Source of the DNA: JAYZAP01 sp964645285
Lineage (GTDB): Bacteria; Pseudomonadota; Alphaproteobacteria; JAAXGF01
Length of the DNA: 17,497 bases
Assembly: GCA_964645285.1 (NCBI GenBank)
Contig: CAZYDR010000078.1
Location: 1 to 17,497 of the forward strand
Direction of reading: 5' to 3'
The number at the start of each line of letters is the position of its first letter. Positions within the stretch are counted from its first letter, which is position 1. Position numbers and translations under genes: made by a program. The notes under the pieces were generated by a model. That model was given only the letters and a program-made list of their open reading frames with translations, had not been told where the DNA came from and did no database searches. Positions 6,856 through 14,255 of this stretch are shown in pieces.

Positions 6856-7471
6856 GGGTGTGGTCGCCGGCGTGTTGCTGGCCGGCGGTTTGTCGCGGCG
6901 CATGGGCGGTGGCGACAAAGCTCTGGCCACGCTCGGCGGCACCACCTTGCTTCAGCGGGTTATCGACCGCAGCCAGCCCCAGGTCACAGCCCTGGCCATC
7001 AATGCCAACGGCGACCCGGCGCGCTTCGCCCATTTCGGTCTACCTGTAATTCCCGACGTCATCGACGGCTTCGCCGGCCCGCTCGCCGGGGTGCTGACCG
7101 GCATCGAGTGGGCCGCCGAGAACGCCCCTGATTGCGCCTGGGTAGCGAGCTTCGCTACCGATTCGCCATTCCTCCCCACCGATCTCGTCGCGCGCCTCCG
7201 CGACGCTGTCGATGGCGACGGCGCGGACATGGCTTGTGCCGCCAGTGATGGCCGCCATCACCCGGTGTTCGGCCTATGGCCCGTGGCGCTGCGCCACGAT
7301 CTGCGCCGGGCGGTGTTCGACGAGGACATCCGCAAGGTCGACATCTGGACGGCGCGCTATCGCCTGGCGGTAGCCGACTTCACCGTCGATCCTATCGACC
7401 CGTTCTTCAACGCCAATCGCCCGGACGATCTGGCCGAGGCGGAAGCCCTGCTGGCCAAATCAGAGGCATAG
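6845..7471 (+). CDS. mobA: Molybdenum cofactor guanylyltransferase MobA
   Basis: A 208-residue nucleotidyltransferase that joins GMP from GTP to the molybdopterin cofactor, giving the MGD needed by bis-MGD enzymes such as formate dehydrogenase. The N-terminal GTP-binding loop is LLAGGLSRRMGGGDK (11-25), followed by the GPLAGVLTGIEW segment (78-89), the metal-binding aspartate D106 in FATDSPFLP, and a C-terminal FFNANRPDDL motif seen throughout the family. The length is usual. The start lies inside the end of fdhD (11-base overlap) and its stop is two bases before the next ATG, which points to a continuous transcript into the glycosylation genes. The product is cytoplasmic. Confidence 0.93.
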   Translation: MPREGVVAGVLLAGGLSRRMGGGDKALATLGGTTLLQRVIDRSQPQVTALAINANGDPARFAHFGLPVIPDVIDGFAGPLAGVLTGIEWAAENAPDCAWVASFATDSPFLPTDLVARLRDAVDGDGADMACAASDGRHHPVFGLWPVALRHDLRRAVFDEDIRKVDIWTARYRLAVADFTVDPIDPFFNANRPDDLAEAEALLAKSEA

Positions 7472-7473
7472 GC

Positions 7474-7875
7474 ATGGTTAAATCGCGGCGCCATGGGGCG
7501 CGTATCATTCGATTCGGCGTTGTCGGCGTACTCAACACGGCAATCGATTTCGCCCTCTTCGCTCTGCTCTATTACGTCGCCCTGTGGCCGCTGCTGGCGG
7601 CCAACGCTCTGGCCTACGGGGTCGCCGTCCTCAACAGCTACGTGCTCAACAAGTACTGGACCTTCGGCGACACCAGCCGCGGCCGCACGGCGGCGCTTCG
7701 CGGCCTGCTGTTCGTCGCCCTAAACCTGGTTGGACTAGGGCTGGCCAGTGCCGTCATCTGGGCCCTGGCGCAATTCCTCCACCCGCTGGTCGCCAAGGTC
7801 GGCAGCATCGCCGTGACCTTCATCTGGAACTACTGGTCGAACCACAGGTTTGTCTACACCGAGGCAGGGGCCTGA
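7474..7875 (+). CDS. GtrA family membrane protein (polyprenol-linked sugar flippase type)
   Basis: A 133-residue protein with four predicted membrane helices and GtrA family signatures: RFGVVGVLNTAIDFALF at the N terminus, NSYVLNKYWTFGD in the middle and FIWNYWSNHRFVY at the C terminus. GtrA proteins are thought to help flip bactoprenol-linked glucose or similar lipid-linked sugars across the inner membrane. The open frame extends upstream inside mobA, but the ATG at 7474, two bases after the mobA stop, is the start that fits the family. It is followed by a GtrB-like transferase and a GT-C-like membrane protein, the same order as in serotype-converting gtr clusters. Confidence 0.88.
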   Translation: MVKSRRHGARIIRFGVVGVLNTAIDFALFALLYYVALWPLLAANALAYGVAVLNSYVLNKYWTFGDTSRGRTAALRGLLFVALNLVGLGLASAVIWALAQFLHPLVAKVGSIAVTFIWNYWSNHRFVYTEAGA

Positions 7876-7921
7876 ACGCCGGGGTTGAGTTGTCGCCGCG
7901 ATCACTTCATCATCGGTCGCC

Positions 7922-8935
7922 ATGGCAGATATCAGCGACATTGCGGCGCCGGGCGGCGGCCATATCACCGTGGTCGTTCCCATGTTCAACGAGGCCGATT
8001 GCGTCGATCTCTTCTTCGACCGGATCGAGCCGGTGCTCGGCGGCCTGGGCGGCGGCTATGATATCGTCTGCGTCGATGACGGCAGCAGCGACGACACCGT
8101 GGCCCGGCTGATCGCCCATCGGGCGCACAACCCGGCCATCAAGGTGCTGTGTCTGTCGCGTAATTTCGGCAAGGACATCGCCCTCTCCGCCGGCCTCGAC
8201 CATGCCCACGGCGATGCGGTGGTGATCATCGACGCCGACATGCAGGACCCGCCCGAGCTGATCCCCGAACTCCATGCCAAGTGGCGCGAAGGCTACGATG
8301 TGGCCTATGCGGCGCGGGCCTCACGCGGCAGTGACACCCTGGCCAAGCGCACTTCGGCGTCGTGGTTCTATCGGCTTTACAATCACCTCACCGACATTCG
8401 CATTCCCAAGGACGCTGGCGACTTTCGTCTGCTCGACCGGCGGGTGGTCGAAGCCTTGCGCCGCCTGCCCGAACGTAACCGCTTCATGAAGGGGCTCTAC
8501 GCCTGGGCCGGCTTCCGCCAGGTCGGCGTGCCCTACGCCCGCCAGCCACGCGAAGCGGGCGCCACCAAGTGGGGCTACTGGAAGCTGTGGAATTTTGCCC
8601 TCGACGGCATCACGTCGTTCAGCTCGGTTCCCCTGCGGGTCTGGACCTATGTAGGGCTGCTGATCTCGGTTCTCGCCTTCACCTACGCCGGTTATCTGAT
8701 CCTTCGCACCCTGATAATGGGGGTCGATGTTCCCGGCTATGCCTCGCTCATGGTCTCGGTGCTGTTGATCGGGGGCTTGAACCTGTTCACCCTGGGTATC
8801 ATCGGCGAGTACCTCGGACGCATGTATACCGAGGTCAAATCGCGGCCGCTCTATCTGGTGCGTGACCAGATCGGCTTCGATGACACGGATAGCCGCCAGC
8901 CCGCCGAAAAAAAATCAGTCTCAACCGCCGAATGA
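7922..8935 (+). CDS. GtrB/DPM1-like family 2 glycosyltransferase
   Basis: A 337-residue polyprenyl-phosphate glycosyltransferase. The GT2 catalytic domain shows ITVVVPMFNEA (15-25), the nucleotide-binding DDGSSDDT (52-59), SRNFGKD (79-85) and the metal-binding DADMQDPP (104-111). RNRFMKGLYAW and ATKWGYWKLWNFALDGITSFS follow, typical of the bactoprenol glucosyltransferase/DPM1 group. Two C-terminal membrane helices (about 236-297) ending in IGEYLGRMYTEVKSRP also match GtrB. It should load a sugar from a nucleotide donor onto undecaprenyl phosphate on the cytoplasmic face, for flipping by the GtrA protein upstream. The next gene starts on its stop (ATGA overlap). The sugar is not identifiable. 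Confidence 0.9.
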   Translation: MADISDIAAPGGGHITVVVPMFNEADCVDLFFDRIEPVLGGLGGGYDIVCVDDGSSDDTVARLIAHRAHNPAIKVLCLSRNFGKDIALSAGLDHAHGDAVVIIDADMQDPPELIPELHAKWREGYDVAYAARASRGSDTLAKRTSASWFYRLYNHLTDIRIPKDAGDFRLLDRRVVEALRRLPERNRFMKGLYAWAGFRQVGVPYARQPREAGATKWGYWKLWNFALDGITSFSSVPLRVWTYVGLLISVLAFTYAGYLILRTLIMGVDVPGYASLMVSVLLIGGLNLFTLGIIGEYLGRMYTEVKSRPLYLVRDQIGFDDTDSRQPAEKKSVSTAE

Positions 8936-10469
8936 CGACGCCAGGAGTGCTTCACGGCCGAACCGGACTGGCACTTCTCGCGGCGATATTTGTCGCCTGC
9001 GTGATTTGGTGGCTCGATCAGACCGCCAATAATGATGTCGCCTGGTACCTCTACGCCGCCGGCACCCTGCTCGACGGCGGTGTGCCCTACGACGACATCT
9101 TCTTCGAGATCAACCCGCCGCTCATGCTCTACCTGACCGTGCCGGCGGTGGCGGCGGCGCGCTTTACCGGGTTGTTCGTGGTCGACGCCTTTTTCCTCTA
9201 TGTCTTTGCCGTGATCGCCCTGTCCCTGGCGCTGACCTGGCGGGTGCTCGACGGCCAACAGGTCTTGCGCAAAGGCTTGCTGATCGTAGCGCCATTCGTC
9301 CTGATAATTTTACCGGCAGGCGACTTCGGCCAGCGCGAGCCCATGATGATCACCCTGGCCATGCCCTACCTGGCCCTGGCCATCCGGCGCGCCGAGGGTT
9401 GTTCGTGCCCCATGGCGCTGGCCCTTCTCGTTGGCGCCCTCGCGGCTCTTGGCTTCGCTATCAAACCTCATTTTCTCCTCGTGCCGGTGCTACTTGAGAT
9501 TTACCGCCTGAGCTATAGCCGCGATCCGCGCGGCCTGTTCAGGGCCGAAACCCTGGCCCTTGCGGCGGTTGTCGCTCTCCATCTGGCGTCGATCCTAGTT
9601 TTCACCCCGGACTACGTGGGCCGGGTGGTGCCCTTCGCCCTCGAGGTCTACAACGCCGCCTACCGCAACTCTCTGGGCTTCGTCATGGACCGCTCCGAGG
9701 CCTGGCTGTTGTCAGGCATGCTGATCATTCACGGGCTGACCCGCCGGCGCCAGCGGTTCGCCCTGACCGGCGATGTCTTTATGGTCGCCTGCGTCGGGTT
9801 CTTCCTGGCCTATCTGGCCCAGATGAGGGGCTGGAATTACCACATTTACCCGACCCGGGCGATGCTGGTCATGACCCTCGGCCTGACGGTGGCTGGGGCG
9901 CTGATGGACAGCCGCGAAGCGAACCCACGGCCCCGCCTTCCGCTGGCAATCACACTGGCTGCCATCGCGGTCCTCGCCGGCCTGTCGCTCCGGCCCCTGG
10001 TGCTGAGCGGTTCCATTACAACGAGTACCTCGACCGCCTGCTGCCCATCGTGCACCAGCACGCCGCCGGCAAGGCGATCTACTTTATATCGTCGAACACC
10101 TGGACCGGTTTTTCCCTGGTGACATATGCCGAGGTTAAGTGGTCGTCGCGGGCGGCATCGTTGTGGCTGCTGCCGGGCTACGTACGGGCACGGCAGGCCG
10201 GCGCGATGACTGTGGGCCTCGGCGAAATCGAACGCTACACTATCGATACGGTGGTCGCCGACCTGACCGCCATGCCACCCGCCGTGATCGTGTTGGACGA
10301 GCGCCGCAAGAAACCATGGTACGACAGGATCGATTTCGACTTTATCGATTTCTTGTCTACCGACCCTCGCTTCGTGGCCACCTGGCGGAATTACGAGAGG
10401 ATCGCCGTCGTGGACGAATTTCACGTCTATCGCCGTCGATTGGCGCGACGACCACGGGATCATTGGTAA
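8932..10469 (+). pseudogene. GT-C-like membrane glycosyltransferase, frameshifted near 10008
   Basis: The first frame (8932-10122) gives 396 residues, of which about 358 are good membrane-protein sequence: multiple helices and an N-terminal outer loop with NNDVAWYLYAAGTLLDGG and FEINPPL, as in ArnT/PMT-like GT-C transferases that use polyprenyl-phosphate sugars. After residue 358 it turns into low-quality Ser/Thr/Arg sequence. The protein continues in another frame from about 10008 (RFHYNEYLDRLLPIVHQH, then SSNTWTGFSL) to the stop at 10469, as a soluble C-terminal domain. A single missing base near CTGAGCGGTTCC would join the parts into about 512 residues, normal for the family. It overlaps the GT2 gene by 4 bases and the next gene by one. 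It may be a real mutation or a sequencing error. Confidence 0.8.
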
Positions 10470-11476
10470 TGCCGCTGGACCTCGACAGTCTTGCCAGCCT
10501 CACCAACCGTTTTATCGAAGCGGTGAACCCGTTCAGCTATTTGGTGATGCCGTCCAACCGGTTCTACTGGTTGTTTCTTCTCGGGGCGCTGGTGATAACC
10601 GGTCTGGTTTACCTGTTACGCGATTCCAAGCCCGGCCAGCGGTCCCTTCGCGACTTGCTCAGGTTCTGCTTTCCCAAGAATGTTTTCCTGCATCACTCGG
10701 CGGTCGTCGATTACAAGTTCGTTACCGCGAACTGGCTTCTCGACGTTCTGGTGCTGGGTTGGATATTCGGCAATATTTCGGTGATCGCTCTGTGGGTCGG
10801 CAGCGGTCTCGAGGTCCTGTTCGGCGCAGGCGGCGCCGGATTAGATCCCACCGTGACGGCCAGGGTCGCGTTCACGATACTGATTATGTTCGCCGTCGAC
10901 AGCGGTTTGTTCTTTGCCCACTACCTAGAGTACCGGATTCCGGTATTGTGGGAGTTCCACAAGATTCACCACTCGGCCGCGGTGCTGACGCCGATTACCG
11001 CGTTGCGCATGCATCCGATTGATATGATCGTCAATCTCTGGATGATCGGGCTATTCGTCGGTATGGTGAGAGGTGTTTTCAGCTACTGCTACGCCGTCGA
11101 AGTCAGCGCGTTTTCGATCGACGAGCTGGATATCGGTACCTTCGTGTTCTTCCTCGCCGGCTACCACCTGCGTCATTCCCACATCTGGCTGCCGTTCCCC
11201 AAATTCATTCGCCACGTCATCAGCAGTCCGGCGCTACACCACATTCACCACAGCGACCAGCCCAAGCATTTCGACAAGAATTTCGGGCGTATCCCGCTAT
11301 TCTGGGACTGGATATACGGCACGCTCTACATTCCGAAAGAGCGCGAGGCCACAAACTTCGGCCTCTATGAGGGCGAGCATCTGGAGTACGACGGGGTCTG
11401 GCAGCTCTTTTCCCTGCCCTTTAAGAAAATCGCCCGGGACCATGTGCCGGCCTGGAAGGCGCGATTCTCGAAGTAA
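10469..11476 (+). CDS. Sterol desaturase/fatty acid hydroxylase family membrane protein
   Basis: A 335-residue di-iron membrane protein; such enzymes hydroxylate or desaturate lipids. Starting at the ATG that overlaps the previous stop (TAATG), it has N-terminal membrane segments, then the His boxes: AHYLEYRIPVLWEFHKIHHSAAVLTPIT, a single-histidine stretch RMHPIDMI, YHLRHSHIW, and ALHHIHHSDQP. Close relatives usually read HYLQHRIP in the first box; here the second histidine is a tyrosine (codon tac), so one likely iron ligand is changed while HKIHH, RHSH and HIHH are intact. The substrate is unknown. As the last gene of the fdhD-mobA-gtr-like string it suggests modification of a membrane lipid or lipid-linked glycan. 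A longer open frame upstream (from 10139) is not homologous and was not used. Confidence 0.85.
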   Translation: MPLDLDSLASLTNRFIEAVNPFSYLVMPSNRFYWLFLLGALVITGLVYLLRDSKPGQRSLRDLLRFCFPKNVFLHHSAVVDYKFVTANWLLDVLVLGWIFGNISVIALWVGSGLEVLFGAGGAGLDPTVTARVAFTILIMFAVDSGLFFAHYLEYRIPVLWEFHKIHHSAAVLTPITALRMHPIDMIVNLWMIGLFVGMVRGVFSYCYAVEVSAFSIDELDIGTFVFFLAGYHLRHSHIWLPFPKFIRHVISSPALHHIHHSDQPKHFDKNFGRIPLFWDWIYGTLYIPKEREATNFGLYEGEHLEYDGVWQLFSLPFKKIARDHVPAWKARFSK

Positions 11477-11504
11477 CTTTCGGGCGCCCGTACCCGGCCG
11501 CCAA

Positions 11505-14255
11505 TCAGACGGCTTTCTGGACCCGCGCGGCGCAGTACTTGAACTCGGGAATCTTGCCGAACGGGTCGAGGGCCGGATTGGTCAGCATGTTGGCTGCGGC
11601 GTCGGCGAAACAGAACGGCACGAAGACGACGCCTGCCGGCACCTTGCTGTCGCGCCGCGCCGTAGTCTCGATGACACCGCGCCGGGTCGCCACCCGCACC
11701 TTGTCGCCGGGCACGATGCCGAGGCGATCGAGGTCCGCAGGTGACAAACAGGCGATGGCCTCGGGCTCCAGGGCATCGAGCACGGTGGCGCGGCGGGTAA
11801 TGGCGCCGGTGTGCCAGTGTTCGAGCACCCGGCCCGTGGTCAGCACCATGGGATAATCGTCGTCGGGGCGCTCGTCCGGCGGGATGATATCGACCGGCAC
11901 CATCTTACCCCGGGTGCTGGCGGTCGGAAAACCGTCGCCGAACAACACATCATGACCGGGTTGATCCTCGGAATCGCAGGGATAGGTGACCGCGCTCTCG
12001 GTCAGCAGACGGTTCCAGCTGATGCCCTTGATCGAGGCCATGCAGCCCTGCATTTCGCCATAGACGTCGCGCGGGTGATCGTAGGTCCAGTCGAGGCCGA
12101 CGCGCCGGGCGATCTCCTGGATAATCCACCAGTCCTGGCGCGCCTCGCCGGGCATAGTCACTGCCTTGCGGCCCATCTGCACCTGGCGGTTCGAGTTAGT
12201 CACCGTGCCGTCCTTCTCGGGCCAGGCCGAGGCCGGCAGCACCACGTCGGCGTGGAACGCGGTCTCGGTCAGAAAGATATCCTGGACCACCAGATGTTCG
12301 AGCTTGGCCAGGGCGCCTCTGGCGTGGCCGGCGTTGGGGTCGGACATGGCCGGGTTCTCACCCATGATGTACATGCCCTTGATAATGTCATCGTGGACGG
12401 CGTCCATGATCTCGACCACCGTGAGGCCCTGGTTTGGATCGAGCTCGGCGTTCCAGTAGGCTTCGAACGTGGCTTTGACGTCGGCGTCCTCGACCGGCTG
12501 GTAGTCGGGATACATGATCGGGATGAGGCCCACATCGGACGCGCCCTGGACGTTGTTCTGGCCGCGCAGGGGATGGAGACCGGTGCCTGACCGGCCGATC
12601 TGGCCGGTCATCAACGCCAGGGCGATAAGGCAACGAGCGTTGTCGGTGCCGTGAATGTGCTGGGAGATGCCCATGCCCCAGAAGACGATGGCGCGCTCGG
12701 CCCGGGCGTATTTGCGAGCCACCGTGCGCAGGGTCTCGGCGTCGATGCCGCAAATTTCGGCCATGGCTTCCGGCGGGAACGCCTTCACGTGTTCCTTGAT
12801 CTCATCGAAGCCTTCCGTATGGGCTTCGATGTACTGGCGGTCGTAAAGCTCCTCCTCGACAATGACGTTCATCATGGCATTGAGCATGGCGACGTCCGAG
12901 CCGGGCGTGAATTGAAGCATGTGGGTCGCGTGTTTCTTCAACGCATGGCCGCGCGGGTCGCAGACCACCAGGGTGGCGCCATTCTTGGCCGCGCTCTTGA
13001 AGAAGGTGGCGGCGACCGGGTGGTTCTCGGTGGGATTGGCACCGATGACGACTATTAGATCGGCCTTCAGGGCGTCGGTGAAAGGCGCCGTGACCGCGCC
13101 GGAGCCGATGGTCTCGAGCAGTGCCGCCACCGATGAGGCATGGCACAGCCGGGTGCAGTGATCGACGTTATTGGTGCCGAAACCGGCGCGCACCAGCTTT
13201 TGAAACAGATAGGCTTCTTCATTGGAGCCCTTGGCGGAACCAAAGCCGGCCAGACCCTGGGGCCCCTCGTCCTGGCGAATGCGAGCCAGTCCCGCCGCGG
13301 CCGCGTCCAGGGCTTCGTCCCAGGTGGCGTCGCGGAAATGGCTGTAGGGATTAGCCGGATCGATGTCGGCCAGGGCATCCTTAGGCGCATCGTCTCGGCG
13401 GATCAGCGGTGTGGTCAGGCGGTGCGAATGATTAATGTAGTCGAAACCGAACCGGCCCTTGACGCACAACCGGCCCTCGTTGCCCGGCCCTTCGCGGCCA
13501 TCCACCGAGAGGATGCGGTTGTCTTTTATATTATAGGTGATCTGGCAGCCGACCCCGCAGTAGGGGCAAACGCTCTCGACCTGCTTGTCGGCGTAGCCCT
13601 GGCGCACGCCGGCGGCGTCGAGCAGGCTGGCCGGCATCAGCGCCCCGGTGGGGCAGGCCTGGACGCACTCGCCACAGCCGACGCAGGCCGATGCCGCCAT
13701 GGGGTCGTCGAAATCGAACACCACCTTGGAACCGTGGCCCCGGTAGGCCATGCCGATGACGTCGTTGACCTGGGATTCCCGGCACGCCCGGACACAGAGA
13801 TTGCAGTTGATGCAGGCGTCGAGATTGACCGCCATGGCCGGATGGCTGTTGTCAGCATCAGGGGTTTTCCGGGCTGGGAAACGACTGTCAAGCTGGCCCA
13901 TCTGCTCGGCCCAGTGCCACAGCTCGGATTTGGGATCGTGGGCGCTTTCCTGTGCCGGTTGATCGGCGAGCAGCAGTTCCATGACCATTTTGCGCGCGGT
14001 GTCGGCGCGGTGGGTATCGGTCCTGACCACCATGCCCGGTGTCGGCGGGCGCAGGCAGGACGCAGCCAGGGTCCGCTCGCCCTCAATCTCGACCATGCAG
14101 ACCCGGCAGTTGCCGTCGGGCCGATAGGTCGCCTGGGCCGAATAGCAGAGATGAGAAATTTCCACCCCTTCGCGCTTCGCAACCTGCCAGATGGTTTCGT
14201 CCGGGCCGGCCGAAACCGCCTTGTCGTCGAGAGTAAAATCGATGCGATCAGTCAT
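11505..14255 (-). CDS. fdh1A: NAD-dependent formate dehydrogenase, catalytic alpha subunit (FDH1 type, probably tungsten)
   Basis: A 916-residue bis-MGD enzyme oxidising formate to CO2. Order of domains: an N-terminal [2Fe-2S] ferredoxin-like domain (C37, C50, C53, C67); two [4Fe-4S] sites (C148/151/154/158 and C191/194/197/201); the catalytic-domain [4Fe-4S] (C230, C233, C237, C264, with K266 as relay); then the molybdopterin oxidoreductase core. The metal ligand is C371 followed by H372 (DHCTRLCHASS), with codon TGC, so it is not a selenoenzyme. The C-terminal dinucleotide-binding domain covers about 790-916 (LTTGRVLEHWHTG). No cysteine lies between 68 and 147, so the NuoG-like HxxxCxxC cluster is absent. 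It is coupled to the beta subunit by an ATGA overlap. Tungsten is inferred from the tup genes and resemblance to Methylobacterium FDH1. Confidence 0.92.
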   Translation of the reverse strand: MTDRIDFTLDDKAVSAGPDETIWQVAKREGVEISHLCYSAQATYRPDGNCRVCMVEIEGERTLAASCLRPPTPGMVVRTDTHRADTARKMVMELLLADQPAQESAHDPKSELWHWAEQMGQLDSRFPARKTPDADNSHPAMAVNLDACINCNLCVRACRESQVNDVIGMAYRGHGSKVVFDFDDPMAASACVGCGECVQACPTGALMPASLLDAAGVRQGYADKQVESVCPYCGVGCQITYNIKDNRILSVDGREGPGNEGRLCVKGRFGFDYINHSHRLTTPLIRRDDAPKDALADIDPANPYSHFRDATWDEALDAAAAGLARIRQDEGPQGLAGFGSAKGSNEEAYLFQKLVRAGFGTNNVDHCTRLCHASSVAALLETIGSGAVTAPFTDALKADLIVVIGANPTENHPVAATFFKSAAKNGATLVVCDPRGHALKKHATHMLQFTPGSDVAMLNAMMNVIVEEELYDRQYIEAHTEGFDEIKEHVKAFPPEAMAEICGIDAETLRTVARKYARAERAIVFWGMGISQHIHGTDNARCLIALALMTGQIGRSGTGLHPLRGQNNVQGASDVGLIPIMYPDYQPVEDADVKATFEAYWNAELDPNQGLTVVEIMDAVHDDIIKGMYIMGENPAMSDPNAGHARGALAKLEHLVVQDIFLTETAFHADVVLPASAWPEKDGTVTNSNRQVQMGRKAVTMPGEARQDWWIIQEIARRVGLDWTYDHPRDVYGEMQGCMASIKGISWNRLLTESAVTYPCDSEDQPGHDVLFGDGFPTASTRGKMVPVDIIPPDERPDDDYPMVLTTGRVLEHWHTGAITRRATVLDALEPEAIACLSPADLDRLGIVPGDKVRVATRRGVIETTARRDSKVPAGVVFVPFCFADAAANMLTNPALDPFGKIPEFKYCAARVQKAV

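Noticed and set aside
10139..10468. N-terminal extension of the hydroxylase gene in its open frame
   Set aside because: The added residues are a shadow of the frameshifted glycosyltransferase tail; the TAATG overlap at 10467-10471 gives the family-like start.
11481..11490. Palindrome CGGGCGCCCG between the hydroxylase gene and fdh1A as a terminator
   Set aside because: It leaves only a three-base-pair stem if a loop is allowed, and no T-run follows on either strand.
13140..13146. Possible selenocysteine in the formate dehydrogenase
   Set aside because: The active-site codon is TGC (cysteine, residue 371), not TGA.
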